A stretch of 64,000 bases of DNA from Ovis canadensis (taxonomy: Eukaryota; Chordata; Mammalia; Artiodactyla; Bovidae): the NCBI RefSeq assembly GCF_042477335.2, contig NC_091727.1, positions 119,939,501 through 120,003,500 on the forward strand, written 5' to 3'. The notes under the pieces were generated by a model. It saw only the letters and a list, made by a program, of their open reading frames with translations. It ran no database searches and was not told the DNA's origin. Below are positions 45,389 through 58,214 of this stretch, piece after piece (position 1 is the first letter of the stretch; every line of letters starts with the position of its first letter). Made by a program: the position numbers and the translations under genes.

Positions 45389-45424
45389 AAACAGCAAAAA
45401 TTTGGAGACTGGATAAGCCATGTT

Positions 45425-45975
45425 AGTAAGGAAATAAGGATGTGGGAACTATGCCAGATGCTCTGGTGCCTTGACTCACGCCTTTCTGCCTCACCTCTGG
45501 TTTTAATCCTCTTGGTACAGGTCTATGAACACTTGCAGCTCAGCTCATCTCATGCACATATCACATGTCTGCACTTTCCATGCTGGGCTCTTTCAATGTT
45601 TGGACAGCTATAGAAGCTCACTAGTCCCAAGGGCATGTACAGATCAGAAGTGTAGGGGCCAGAGAAGGAGAGGTGGGGTTAACACCACCAGGAACAAACT
45701 GACCTGTGAATGTCATAAGCTGACAAATGCTTCTGCATTTGGTCTTTTTATCAAACATAACCGGTGGTGATTCTGTATGCTTTCAGATACTCTTAGCAGA
45801 ATTGAGTCCTCTTTGCCCCTATCAGAACTAAGTCATTAACACACACATTACTGGCTTTCCGCCCTTCTCTGTCTCTGTCTCCCCAGTGGCTTATGCTGCT
45901 TTCTGAGATCACCTCCCCCATAAATTATCTGTATATAAATCCTTGTCTCATTCTTTTGGAGAACTTTAGCTAAGA
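45425..45975. other. Possible old LTR-like stretch in L1M
   Basis: The end (ataaattatctgtatataaa, tccttgtctcattcttttgg) resembles the 3' end of old mammalian LTRs. The rest is not recognised. Low confidence. Confidence 0.3.
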
Positions 45976-46768
45976 TATTCACCATCATGTTCTGCAGGTA
46001 GGAATGTAATTGTGTAGCCTTTCTTTAGAGAAATCTATCAATATTCATATAGGTAAATTACATATATGTGTATCCTATGGCCCACCAATTCCTTTCCTAG
46101 ATATATATCCCCAAATAATAATAATATAGCTTCATAAGGGGATATATTCAAAGATATTTATTGAAATATATTGTTAAGAAGGAGAATAAGAGGCAACTCA
46201 ATCTTGATCACTGGTTAAATGTGGTCAGTGTACACGTGGAGTATTTATTATGCAACCGTTAGACACATGCTTTAGATATACATAGAGCAACATGAATGGA
46301 TCTTAAAAACACAACACTTGGTTCAAATAAAATAAATAAAAAACAGAATGATATAAGACAGTACCATTTACACAAATTAGAAAAACATGCAAGATACACG
46401 TTTTGCAAAACACTCATTCAAATATGCAGATATACATTCAACTTACTAACATACTTGCCTATGAGGTAGAAGGGAAAAGAAGTGGAGTATGAAGCTTAAA
46501 AAATGGAAAATAAATAAGGACTTCTCTCACAAATAATGATAATGCATTATAAATTAAGAAACAAGACTACAGTAACTGAAACCTCTTTACTTAAGGTTTA
46601 AACAAAGAAAATACATTTTAAAATGCATATGTATTGCTTCATTTTCAACCTTAAGTTATGCGCTTTTACTACTTAGGGTTAGATTAATATTCCTCATTCT
46701 TTCATTTCTTCATGTATAAAATATTCACTGAGTCTCTTACTATTAATATGTACTAATCTTCTTTGAAA

Positions 46769-46862
46769 GGGACTTTCCAGGTGGCACTAGTGGTAAAGAA
46801 CCTGGGTAAAGAGACACGGGTTTGATCCCTGGGTCAGGAAGATCCCCTGGAGAAGGAAATAG
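46769..46862 (+). mobile_element. Bov-tA SINE, 5' half only
   Basis: Head gggactttccaggtggcact with an internal deletion of ~14 bp, then gatccctgggtcaggaagat. It stops at gagaaggaaatag with no Bov-A body. Confidence 0.85.
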
Positions 46863-47440
46863 TAGGGCTCATTAAAAATTTATTGTATTTTACTTCCTTT
46901 ACCACAGTCTTTCCTATTTCAGTGGATATTATTTGGGTTGTATTTTTTACATTACATTTCATTTAAGAATATTTTTGTTTTCTTACTGGTTGATTCTCTA
47001 GTAGTTTAGTGTTTCTAGAAACATTGTATTCTGTGTCATGTTATTACTTCTTTAATTATATTCATTCCAGAACATTCCTATCTCCATTTTCCTATGAATC
47101 TGTTGCATTATTTATCCAAGATTCAACATTTCTGTTATGGATTCATTGTTTATTTAAATTTTATTGAAAGTAGGAAGCAGATGTTTTCTAAAAATTATTT
47201 CTGCTTACTCTAGTAAATAATTTTAGAAGTGTCCTCTTAAATTTTTTTCAGATTAAAAAACAAGATGAGAATTTATTAATTGCATCAGATCATTTCAAAT
47301 ACTAAAAATACCCCTAAAAGCTGCTTTTTACATTTTTACATATTTCACACGTTTGCCATTGGCAGATATGAATACTGGTTTCTGGGATCTGACAATATTT
47401 TCAAAAATATACTCTTGCAAAACATGGATTTCAGTAGCAG
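46863..47440. other. AT-rich sequence, no feature seen
   Basis: No recognised repeat or coding signature. Confidence 0.4.
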
Positions 47441-48830
47441 ACTTTTTTTTTAAGTCAGTTACAACTATACCAAGCTAAAAGCCTCTAACCAATAACATGA
47501 GACTTACCCTCTTAACAAGTTTTAAGTGTACAATACAGTATTGTTAACAGTAAGCACAATGTATGATGGATCTATACAACTCATTCATCTTGTATGATTA
47601 AAACCTTATACTCATTGAGTATCAAATTTCCTTTTTCTCTTCTTCCCAGTTCCTCCCTAGTAACCAATATTCTACTTTCTGCTTCAATGAGTTTGAGTAT
47701 TTAGATACCTCGTTTGTATAAATGGAATCATGCAGTTATCTGTCCTTCTGTGACTAGCTTATATCACTTAACCTAAAGCCCTCAAGGTCCAACTATATTT
47801 TTGTCTATGACAAGATTTCCTTATATTTTATGGCTGAATAGTATTTCATTGTATCATATACAGCATCTTCTTTACCCATTCATCCTTTGATGGGCATTTG
47901 GGTTGCTTCCACCTCCTAGTTGTTGTGAATAATGCTGCAATGAAGATTGGAGTCTTCGAGATACTGATTTTATTTCCTTTGAATATATACCCAGAAATTG
48001 GTTTGGATCATATGGTAGTACCATTTTTAATTTTTTGAAGAGCCTCTGTACCTTTTCCCATAGTAGTTTCATTACTTTACATCCCCATCAACAGTGCATA
48101 AATGTTCCAATTTTTCTACATCCTCACAAATGGTTCTTTTCTTTCCTTCTTTTTCTTTTTTCTTTTTTATTTTTTTGAATAATGGCCATCTTAACAGATA
48201 GGAAGTGATAGCTCATTTTGATTTTGATTTGCATTTCTCTGATGATCAGTGATGTTGAGCATCTTTTCATACACTTGTTGGTCATTCGCAGGGTTCTTTT
48301 AAAGTTGGGGGTGATGTCTATTCAAAAATGGGCTGTTAATGGAGATGCAGACACACAGCACAGACTAGTGGACACATGGGGGAGAGGGTGGGGCAAATTG
48401 GGAGAGTGGCATTGCAACATATACATTGCCATATGTAAAATTAGATAGCTGGTGGAAATTTGTTTTATGACACAGGGACCACTAATCTAGTGCTCTGTGG
48501 CAACCTAGAGGAGTGGGATGGTGTGGGAGGTGAGAGAGAGGTTCAAGACGGACGAGACATGGCTGATTCATGTTGATGTATGGCAGAAACCAAAACAATA
48601 TTGTAAAGCAATTATCCTCCAATTAAAAATAAATAAAAGCAAAACAAAACATAAAAAATGGGCTATTCATTTTTGCCTTGTCACTCTGTTGAAGGTTTTC
48701 TTTGTTCTCTACTTCTATTTAAATCTCATGTTCATCTTTTTCTTTTGTTTGGCACAATGGCTTCACAAAGTAACTATCTATCTTTTAATTGGGGGCAGGT
48801 CTATAATAAACTGGTCGTTGACCCAAATTA
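47440..48830 (-). mobile_element. Ancient L1M 3' UTR and ORF2 end (antisense)
   Basis: Antisense order: ttgttaacagtaagcacaat, ctccctagtaaccaatattc, atggctgaatagtatttcat (EYYSAIK region), gtagtttcattactttacat, then gcatttctctgatgatcagt. Opened by a younger L1 3' end at 48338-48653. The right limit is uncertain. Confidence 0.7.
48338..48653 (+). mobile_element. L1 3' UTR, 5'-truncated, inside L1M
   Basis: Sense L1 3' UTR: gggagagggtggggcaaatt, tatgacacagggaccactaa, ttcatgttgatgtatggcag, aacaatattgtaaagcaatt and a tail aaaataaataaaagc. The flanking aaaaatgggct(g/a)tt at 48324 and 48654 is the target duplication. Confidence 0.88.
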
Positions 48831-48957
48831 GTGTATAAAAAGTTCCCTTGGATTCGCTCACTGTGTCTGAATACTATTGGACTTAATGACTCAGAAGTTT
48901 TGTAGGACATGTGGGTTGATATATCTTTATGTGACCAAATGAGTGATACTGAAGTCT

Positions 48958-49051
48958 GTTGTTTAGTCACTAAGTCGTGTCTGATTCTTTGAGACCCCAT
49001 GGACTGCAGCCCACCAGGATCCTCTGTCAATGGGATTTCCCAGGCAAGAAA
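48958..49051 (-). mobile_element. Bov-A fragment
   Basis: gttgtttagtcactaagtcg, gagaccccatggactgcagc and gggatttcccaggcaagaa. The rest of the SINE is missing. Confidence 0.88.
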
Positions 49052-49746
49052 AGCCACCTGAGGTTGAGTGGGAAAGAATTTGGAGTTTGGGGCTGGTCTT
49101 TCAGGGAAGGTTTGTCTCTGCACACTTCCTCTTCACCATTTAGTGAATTGCCATTCCATGATTTAAAATGTTGTGGATATTTTTCTCTGCTCTGTCTAAA
49201 CTCTCCACCAGTTACAGAATGTGGCTGAGTCAGGGCATTTTCTCAGCATTCCTGTCCATTCCTGCTAAGGTGGAAGTCAGGAGAAGCAAAGCCACAGCAC
49301 TGTTAGGTTTTCTGTTAGGTTTGACCTTGTGGCCCACTTGCAGCTGATTCCCTGTGGTGTGCATCTATAGCAATGAATTTGGTCAAAGTGCCTGTTCTAC
49401 TTTTGTCCCCATTTTTACCCAACTTACAGCCAACATCCTCCAAATTACGGGGTTCTGTTCAGCTTGTATTAGGCAGGGAATGCTCCAATTATTCAGAATC
49501 TGTGAAATGATATTTTGAGGCTTTTCAGGGTCTTAAATTAATCTTTTTCCATTTTTATCTTTAATTTTTCTTTTTCCATTTTTAAAATGCAACTGCTCTG
49601 TTTTGTGAAGGACACCATGGTGTGTGTATGTGTGTCTGTATTTAATCAAATTCCATTATATTAGTGTTAGTGAAAATTCCTTAATTTTGGCAAAGTTTGT
49701 CTATAAATCCGTTTTTCTCCAAAGTTTTGTGTTTGACTTTTTTTTT
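49052..49746. other. Unique sequence, no feature seen
   Basis: No repeat family, RNA gene or coding signature recognised. Confidence 0.4.
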
Positions 49747-49783
49747 AAAATGTATTCAGGTATTTTAGAAGATATCAGGAGAG

Positions 49784-51776
49784 TAAAGTTGCAGAATATA
49801 AAATCAACACACAGAAATCCCTTGCATTCCTATACACTAATAATAAGAAAGTAGAAAAAGAAATTAAGGAAACAATTCCATTCACCATTGCAACGAAAAG
49901 TATAAAATACTTAGGAATATATCTACCTAAAGAAACTAAAGACCTATATATAGAAAACTATAAAACACTGATGAAAGAAATCAAAGAGGATACGAGTAGA
50001 TGGAGAAATATAACATGTTCATGGATTGGAAGAATCAATATAGTGAAAATGAGTATACTACCCCAAAGCAATCTACAAATTCAATGCAATCCCTATCAAG
50101 CTACCAGCGGTATTTTTCACAGAGCTAGAACAAATAATTTCACAATTTGTATGGAAATACAAAAAATCTCGAATAGCCAAAGCAATCTTGAGAAAGAAGA
50201 ATGGAACTGGAGGAATCAACGTGCCTGACTTCAGGCCCTACTACAAAGCCACAGTCATGAAGACAGTATGGTCTGGCACAAAGACAGAAATATAGATCAA
50301 TGGAATAAAATAGGAAGCCCAGAGATAAATCCACACACCTGTGGACATCTTATCTTCGACAAAGGAGGCAAGAATATACAATGGAGAAAAGACAATCTCT
50401 TTAACCAGTGATGCTGGGAAAACTGGTCAACCACTTGTAAAAGAATGAAACTAGATCACTTTCTAACACCACACACAAAAAATAAACTCAAAATGGATTA
50501 TAGATCTAAACGTAAGACCTGAAACTATAAAACTCCTAGAGGAGAACATAGGCAAAACACTCTCTGACATAAATCACAGCAGGATACTCTATGATCCACC
50601 TCCCAGAATATTGGAAATAAAAGCAAAAATAAACAAATGGGATCTAATTAAAATTAAAATATTTTGCACAACAAAGGAAACTATAAGCAAGGTGAAAAGA
50701 CAGCCTTCAGAATGGGAGAAAATAATAGCAAATGAAGCAACTGACAAACAACTAATCTCAAAAATATACAAGCAACTCCTGCAGCTCAATTCCAGGAAAA
50801 TAAACAACCGAATGAAAAAATGGGACAAAGAACTAAATAGACATTTCTCCAAAGAAGACATACGGATGGCTAACAAACACATGAAAAGATGCTCAACATC
50901 ACTCATTCTCAGAGAAATGCAAATCAAAACCACAATGAGGTACCATTTCACACTAGTCAGAATGGCTGTGATCCAAAAGTCTACAAGCAATAAATTCTGG
51001 AGAGGGTGTGGAGAAAAGGGAACCCTCTTATACTGTTGGTGGGAATGCAAACTAGTACAGCCACTATGGAGAACAGTGTGGAGATTCCTTAAAAAATTGC
51101 AAATAGAACTGCCTTATGACCCAGCAATCCCACTGCTGGGCATACACACCAAGGAAACCAGAAATGAAAGAGACACATGTACCCCAATGTTCATCACAGC
51201 ACTGTTTATAATAACCAGGACATGGAAACAACCTAGATGTCCATCAGCAGATGAAAGGATCAGAAAGCTGTGGTACATATACACAATGGAGTATTACTCA
51301 GCCATTAAAAACAATACATTTGAATCAGTTCTAATTAGATAGATGAAACTGGAGCCTATTATACGGAGTGAAGTAAGCCAGAAAGAAAAACACCAGTACA
51401 GTATACTAACACATATATATGGAATTTAGAAAGATGGTAATGATAACCCTGCATGCAAGATAGCAAAAGAGACACAGATGTATAGAATGGACTTTTGGAC
51501 TCAGAGGGAGAGGGAGAGGGTAAGATGAGTTGGGAGAATGGCATTGAAACATGTATGCTATCAGGTAAGAAATGAACCACCAGTCTATGTTCAATACAGG
51601 ATACAGGATGCTTGGGGCTGGTGCACGGGGACGATCCAGAGAGATGATATGGGGTAGGAGGTGGGAGAGGGGGTTCAGGATTGGGAACTCATGTACACCC
51701 GTGGCAGATTCATGTCAATGTATGGCAAAAACAATACAGTATTGTAAAGCAAAATGAAGTAAAAATAGAAATTTAA
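49784..51776 (+). mobile_element. 5'-truncated L1 with a 37-bp target duplication
   Basis: Starts in ORF2 (cagaatataaaatcaac = the same region as base 17 of the window) and runs through the ORF2 end, a 3' UTR (aggatacaggatgcttgggg; caatgtatggcaaaaacaat) and an A-rich tail (tagaaatttaaaaa). The direct repeats 49747-49783 and 51777-51813 are 37 bp long with two T/C differences. Full 3' end, about 2.0 kb. Confidence 0.94.
50611..51342 (+). pseudogene. L1 ORF2 C-terminal domain, 243 open codons
   Basis: Carries the L1 ORF2 C-terminal region: [60 protein letters not shown], the cysteine-rich [20 protein letters not shown] and [20 protein letters not shown]. The stop at 51340 replaces a tryptophan codon; the frame continues beyond it as MKLEPII...SQKEKHQYSILTHIYGI to a second stop near 51429. 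The upstream part of the ORF2 fragment (49784-50600) is broken by frameshifts and stops (e.g. tgatgctgg near 50409). Not functional. Confidence 0.9.
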
Positions 51777-51813
51777 AAAATGTATTCAGGCATTTTAGAA
51801 GACATCAGGAGAG

Positions 51814-52867
51814 GCGGCTGTGACAACAGCTGTCAGATATGATGTTTTAAAGCGACTATTTTTTGTATGTGTGCCAAGATCATATGAAAGCAAGAGCATA
51901 TTCTCTTTTATGATAAAAAATAATTACATTCATAAATATTCATTGACTAGAAACAATTTTATATTTTTCTTTGACAGAACAACTTTTTTTTTAATTTATG
52001 TTAAAATTTTCTATTTTTGTAAAAATATATTTCATGTAGAAGATGAAAGTGTAAGCAATAATTTCATTCTTATATGGTAACAAGAATTCTTTGTGATTGC
52101 AAAGTCACCTATAAGGAAAGGAAATGAAATTGTAACAAAGTAAAATATTTTGTTAAAAATAAAAGCCAAGTGTTACAATAAGTCTATCCCAAATAGCTAG
52201 TTTGAAATGTGTGAGTCACTTCAATAAAGCAATATGACATTGTATTTTATCTGTACATTTTTCCAAATGAACAAGTAAAATTCTCTTAAGTTTTAATGCA
52301 GCAGGTAAACAGAAAATATCCAGTTAATTGTTTTTATGATGAATTTATGAATATAATTTATTCTCTTTTTTGACATCTTAATAGCAAGAGTATATCTATC
52401 TATCTAATCATGTAACTGTATTTTCTTCAAGAGGAAGCAATTTATGGACATTGGCTTGCTGCCCTTTTCTTCAGAAGCCTGCAAGAACATGGCTTCTCAC
52501 AGTAATTCTCTTTCAAGTACCCTGTGAGCATTTTCATGCCCATGACAGGTGCACATCCTGTTCTTCTTAATTTCCAGAAATGAGATCATCTATGTGAACT
52601 GTTAAAGGTGCTAGATATATTAAAGGTGTGAAGTGCCACAATGATGGCTTTATTAGAATACTGAACGTTAAAAAAAAAATTATAGCTCACCTTCAAGTCT
52701 CATTAGTTCTAAGGGTAAAAGTTATTCTCAAGCATTCAGAGGTTTCCAGAGTGTCTTTTGTAATTAGATATAGCAACTCCTCTTAGGTATTCAGCTTACA
52801 AGATTTTTTTTCAAATTCTGTTTGAAAATTTTGTATACTTTACGAATCTTTTGAAATGTCAGCCTTC
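51814..52867. other. AT-rich unique sequence, no feature seen
   Basis: No repeat family or coding signature recognised. A short tatc-type run (atctatctatctaatc) lies near 52395. Confidence 0.45.
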
Positions 52868-55088
52868 AGTTCAGTTCAGTTCAGTTGCTCAGTTGTATCC
52901 AACTCTTTGCGACCACATGGACTGCAGCATGCCAGGCTTCTCTGTCCATCACCAACTCAAACTCACATCCGTTGAGTCAGTGATGCCATCCAATCATCTC
53001 ATCCTCTATCATCCCCTTCTACTTCCACCTTCAATCTTTCCTAGCGTCAGGGTTTTTTTCCGATGATTCAGTTATTCACATCTAGTGGCCAAAGTATTAG
53101 AGTTTCAGCTTCAACATCAGTCCTTCCAATGAATATTCAGGACTGATTTCCTTTGGGATTGACTGGTTGGAACTCCTTGCAGTCCAAGGGACTCTCAAGA
53201 GTCTTCTCCAACATCACAGTTCCAAAGCATCATTTGTTCAGCGCTCAGCTTTCTTTATAGTCCACTCTCACATCCATACATGACTACTGGAAAAACCATA
53301 GCTTTGACTAGATGGACCTTTCTTGGCAAAATAATGTCTCTGCTTTTTATTATGTTGTCTAGGTTTGTCATAGCTTTTCTTTCAAGGAGCAAGCATCTTT
53401 TAATTTCATGGTTGCAGTCACCCTCTGCAGTGATTTTGGAGTCTAAGAAAATAGATTCTGTCACTGTTTCTCCATCTATTTGCCATGAAATGATGGGACC
53501 AGATGCCATGATCTTCGTTTTCTGAATGTTGAGCTTTAAGCCGACTTTTGCACTCTCCTCTTTCACTTTCATCAAGAGGCTTTTTAGCTCCTCTTCACTT
53601 TCTGCCATAAGGGTGGTGTCATCTGCATATCTGAGGTTACTGATATTTCTCCCAGCAATCTTGATTCCAGCTTGTGCTTCCTCCAGCCCAGCGTTTCTCA
53701 TGATGTACTCTGCATAGAAGTTAAATAAGCAGGGTGACAATATACAGCCTTGACGTACTCCTTTTCCTATTTGGAACCGGTCTGTTGTTCCATGTCCAGT
53801 TCTAACTGTTGCTCCTTGACCTGCATACAGATTTCTCAGCAGGCAGGTCAGGTGGTCTGGTATTCCCATCTCTTTCAGGATCTTCCAGAGTTTCTTCTGA
53901 TCCAACAGTCAAAGGCTTTGGCATAGTAAATAAAGCAGAAATAGATGTTTTTCTGGAATTCTCTTGCTTTTTTGATGATCTGACTGATGTTGGCAATTTG
54001 ATCTCTGGTTCATCTGCATATTCTAAATCCAGCTTGAACATCTGAAAGTTCACAGTTCATGTACTGTTGAAGCCTGGCTTAGAGAATTTTGAGCATTACT
54101 TTATTAGTGTGTGAGATGAGTGCAATTGTGTGGTAGTTTGAGCATTCTTTGGCATTACCTTTCTTTGGGATTGGCATGAAAACTGACCTTTTCCAGTCCT
54201 GTGGCCACTGCTGAGTTTTCCAAATTTGCTGGCCTATTGAGTGCAGCCCTTTAACAGCATCATCCTTTAGGACTTGAAATAGCTCAACTGGAATTCCATC
54301 ATCTCCACTAGCTTTGTTCATAGTGATGCTTCTTAAGGCCCACCTGACTTTGCATTCTAGAATGTCTGGTCTAGATGAGTGATCACACCATCATAATTAT
54401 CTGGTTCATGAAGATATTTTTTGTATAGTTTCTCTGAATATTCTTGCCACCTCTTAATATCTTCTGCTTCTGTTAGGTTCATACTGTTTCTGTCCTTTAT
54501 TGTGCCCATCTTTGCATGAAATGTTCTCTTGGTAACTCTATTTTTCTTGAAGAGATCTCTAGTCTTTCCCATTCTATTGTTTTCCTCCATTTCTTTGCAT
54601 TGATTGCTGAGGAAGGCTTTCTTATCTCGCCTTGCTATTCTTTGGAACTCTGCATTCAAATGGGTGTATCTTTCCTTTTCTTTTTGTCTTTAGCTTCTGT
54701 TCTTTTCTCACCTATTTGTAAGGCCTCCTCAGACTACCTTTTTTTTTTTTTTTTGCATTTCTTTTTCTTGGGGATGGTCTTGATCACTGCCTCCTGTAGA
54801 ATGTCATGAGCCTCCATCCATAGTTCTTCAGGCACTCTGTCTATTCGATCTAATCCCTTGAATTTATTTTTCATTTCTACTTTATAATCATAAGTGATTT
54901 GATTTAGGTCAAACCTGAATGGTCTAGTGGTTTTCTGTACTTTCTTCAATATTAAGTCTGAACTTTGCAATAAGGAGTTCATGATCTGAGCCACAGTCAG
55001 CTCCCAATCTTTTATTTTTATTTTTTTTTTTTGCTGACTGTATAGAACGTCTCCGTCTTTGGCTTCAAAGAATATAATCAATCAGATT
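52868..55088 (-). mobile_element. BovB LINE, about two thirds length
   Basis: From the reversed (ttcag)n tail through RT and linker to the end of the endonuclease (SDHELL region near 54985; YIL near 55075). Repeats cagccttc (52860) and cagccttg (55089) suggest the target duplication. A T-rich expansion at 55010-55033 lies in the codons for SAKT. The longest minus-strand BovB in the window. Confidence 0.94.
53255..53905 (-). pseudogene. BovB RT core, 216 open codons
   Basis: Antisense frame with WKILKEMGIPDHLTCLLRNL, GVRQGCILSPCLFNFYAEYI, NLRYADDTTLMAESEEELKS (catalytic YADD intact) and NHEIKRCLLLERKAM. Motif A (YAKAFD) upstream is in another frame, at about 53920, owing to base losses. The frame ends before the CWRRLLR domain at a base loss near 53262. 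No complete enzyme. Confidence 0.9.
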
Positions 55089-55364
55089 CCAGCCTTGGTT
55101 TTACTGATTGTCTTAAAAAGTTTTTGGTGTTGTTGCTAATATTTAAATTTTCTCTTATCTTTAATATTTATGCTCTTGTCTATGCCTTTGGTTCTTAGCC
55201 TATTTGTTTTAATACTCTACTCAATTATTTTTAATATTTATTGTTTTTAAATATGCATTCTTAATGTTACATATTTACCCATAAGTACTACTTCAGTTTT
55301 GATGTATAGAAATTTCATTTATCTCATATTCTAAATGTGACAAGTTGTTTAGAAATGACTTTTA

Positions 55365-55935
55365 TTTTTTTAATATAAATTTATTTATTTTAATTGGAGG
55401 CTAATTACTTTACAACATTGTATTGGTTTTGCCATACATCAACATGGATCCACCACAAGTGTATACGTGTTCCCCATCCTGAACTCCCGTTCCAACTCCC
55501 TCCCCATACCATCCCTCTGGGTCATCCCAGTGCACCAACCCCAAGCATCATCTAACCTGGACTGGTGATCCATTTCACATATGATATTATACGTGTTTTA
55601 ATGCCATTCTCCCAAATCATCCCACTCTCTCCCTCTCCCACAGAGTCCAAAAGACTGTTTTATACATCTATGTCTCCTTTGCTGTCTCGCATGCAGGGTT
55701 ATCATTACCATCTTTCTAAATTCCATATATATGCATTAGTATACTGTATTGGTGTTTTTCTTTCTGGCTTACTTCACTCTGTATAATAGGCTCCAGTTTC
55801 ATCCACCTCATTAGAACTGATTCAAATGTATTCTTTTTAATGGCTGAGTAATACTCCATTGTGTATATGTACCACAGCTTTCTTATCCATTGTCTGCTGA
55901 TGGACATCTCAGTTGCTTCCATGTCCTGGCTATTA
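55365..55935 (-). mobile_element. L1 3' end, 5'-truncated
   Basis: Begins with a reversed A-rich tail, then L1 3' UTR (acatcaacatggatccacca, aactccctccccataccatc) and the end of ORF2 (antisense of [40 protein letters not shown]). Here the tryptophan codon and the normal stop are present. Target duplication tagaaatgactttta / tagaagtgactttta. Confidence 0.94.
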
Positions 55936-55987
55936 TAGAAGTGACTTTTAAACTAACTAAATATGTTTTTTCTATATTTAGATAGTT

Positions 55988-56442
55988 ATGTGTGCATGCT
56001 AAGTCACTTCAGTCATGTTGGAGTCTGTGTGACCCTATGGACTGAAAGGGCTTCCAAGGTGGCTCAGTGGGTAAAGAATCTGTCTGGAGTGTAGGAGCCA
56101 CAGGCAGACTCTAGTTTGATCTTTGGGTGGAGAAGATCTTCTGGAGGTAGCATGGCAATCCATTCCAGTATTTTTGCCTGGAGAATCCCAAGAACAGAGG
56201 AACCTGGTGGCCTATAGTCCATAAGGTCGCCAAGAGTCAGACATGACTGAAGTGACTGGATGTGTACACATACATGGACTGAAGCCTACCAGGCTCCTCT
56301 GATCATGGAATTTTCCAGGCAAGAATACTGGAGTGGGTTGCCATGCCATCCTCCAGCGGATCTTTCTGACTCAGGGATTGAACCTGTGTCTCTTTCATCT
56401 ACCTACATTGGCAAATGAGTTCTTTACCAATAACACCACGTG
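55988..56442 (-). mobile_element. Bov-tA SINE split by another Bov-tA
   Basis: Antisense halves at 55988-56046 (gctaagtcacttcagtcatg) and 56284-56442 (cctaccaggctcctctgatc to taacaccacgtgg). Interrupted within the SINE by a younger Bov-tA at 56047-56273. Confidence 0.9.
56047..56273 (+). mobile_element. Bov-tA SINE nested in a Bov-tA
   Basis: Sense copy (agggcttccaaggtggctca to agtcagacatgactgaagtg) with an exact 10-bp target duplication atggactgaa at 56037-56046 and 56274-56283, inside the older antisense SINE. Confidence 0.93.
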
Positions 56443-56883
56443 GAAGTGTTTTTAGTTGCTAAGTTGTATCTGATTCTTTGGAATCCCATGTACTGCAGCA
56501 TGTCAGGCCTCCCTGTCCATCACCAACTCCCAGAGTTTACCCAAACTCACGTCCATTGAGTCAGTGATGCCACCCAACCATCTCATCCTCTGTTGTCCTC
56601 TTCTCCTCCTGCCCTCAATCTTTCCCAGCAACAGGGTCTTTTCCAATGAGTTGGCTCCTTGTATCGGGTGGGCAAAGTATTCGAACTTCTGCTTTAGCAT
56701 CAGCCCTTCCAATGAATAGTCAGGGTTGATTTCCTTTAGGATTGACTGGTTTGAGTTTTTTGCTGTCCAAGGGATTTTCAAGCATCTTTTCCAGCACCAC
56801 AATTAGAAAGCATCAATTCTTTGACACTCAGCCTTCTTTATGTTGCAACTCTCACATCCACACATGACTCCTGGAAAAATCAT

Positions 56884-57103
56884 GTGTTTGTGCAGTTGCT
56901 CAGTTGTGTCTGACTCTGCGATACCATGGACTGTAGCCTGCCAGGCTCGTCTGTCCATGGAATTTTATAGGCATGAATACTGGAGTGGGTTGCCATTTCC
57001 TACTCCAGTGCTTTTTCCTAACCCAGGAATTGAACCTATATCTCTTCATGTTTCATGTGTTGGTAAGCAGATTCTTTATGACTGTGCTATCATGAAGATG
57101 CTA
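56884..57103 (-). mobile_element. Bov-tA SINE in BovB
   Basis: Antisense copy (gttgctcagttgtgtctgac; gggttgccatttcctactcc). Target duplication tggaaaaatcat / tggaaaaaccat in BovB sequence. Confidence 0.9.
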
Positions 57104-57890
57104 TGGAAAAACCATAGCTTTGACTATATGGGCCTTTGTCACAATGTGATGTCTCTGCTTTTGAATACACGGTCTAGGTTTTCATAGCTTTTCTTCCAAG
57201 GAGCAAACATCTTTTAATTTCATGACTGCAGTTACAGTCCACAGGGATTCTGGAATCCAAGAAGAGAAAATTTGTCACTGCTTCCATTTTCCCCTATTTG
57301 CCATGAAGTGATGGAACCGGGTGCCATAATATTAGTTTTTGGAATGTTGAGTTTTAAGCCAGCTTTTTCACTATCGTTTTTCAATTTCATCAAGAGGCTC
57401 TTTAGTTCCTTTTCAGTTTCTGTCATTAGGGTGGTATTATCTGCATATCTGAAGTTGTTGATATTTCTCCTGGCAATCTAGATTCCAGCTTGTGATTCAT
57501 GCAGTCTGGCATTTCACATGATGTACTCTGCATAGAAGTTAAATAAACAGGGTGACAATATGTAGCCTTGACGTTCTCCTTGCCCAATTTGGAAACAGTC
57601 CATTGTTTCATATACAGCTCTAACTGTTGCTCCTTGACCTGCATACATGTTTCTCAGGAGGCAGATAAGGTGATCTGGTATTCCTATCTCTTGAAGAATT
57701 TTCCAGTTTGTTGTGATCTACACAGTCAAAAGCTTTTGAGTAGTCAATGAAGCAGAAGTAAATGTTTTTATGGAATTCAATTGCTTTCCCTATGATCCAA
57801 TGAATGTTGGCAATTTGATCTCTGGTTTGTCTGCCATTTCCACACCCAGCTTGTACATCTTTCAGTTCTCAGTTCAAGTACTGTTGAACC

Positions 57891-58011
57891 CTGCTACTGC
57901 TGCTGCTGCTAAGTCACTTCAGTCGTGTTTGACTCTGTGCAACCCCATAGATCGCAGCCCACCAGGCTCCCCCATCTCTGGGATTCTCCAGGCAAGAACA
58001 CTGGAGTGGGT
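57891..58011 (-). mobile_element. Bov-A SINE with GCT tail in BovB
   Basis: (ctgctgctgct) then aagtcacttcagtcgtgttt to gcaagaacactggagtgg. Flanked by gttgaa(c/g)c in BovB sequence. Confidence 0.9.
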
Positions 58012-58214
58012 TGAAGCTTAGCTTGAAGGATTTTGAACATAACCTTAGTAACAGGTGAAATTAGCACAGTTGTACAGTCATTTGAACATTCTTTGGCATT
58101 GCCCTTCTTTGGGATTGGAGTGAAAACTGATCTTTTCCAGTCCTATGGCCACTGCTGAGTTTCCCAAATTTGCTGGCATATTGAGTAGATCACTTTCACA
58201 GCATCATCTTTTTA

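Larger units (their letters stand above)
43590..46560 (+). mobile_element. Ancient L1M ORF2 with later insertions
   Basis: Decayed sense L1 ORF2 in pieces: 43590-44484 (ctgacataataaaatcac, gtaaatagaccagtggagca), 44990-45180 (YMKRCSCSLEMRETQIKIMK) and 45985-46560 (cagtaccatttacacaaatt, near the 3' end). Separated by two Bov-tA SINEs, a solo ERV LTR and an LTR-like stretch. Confidence 0.6.
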
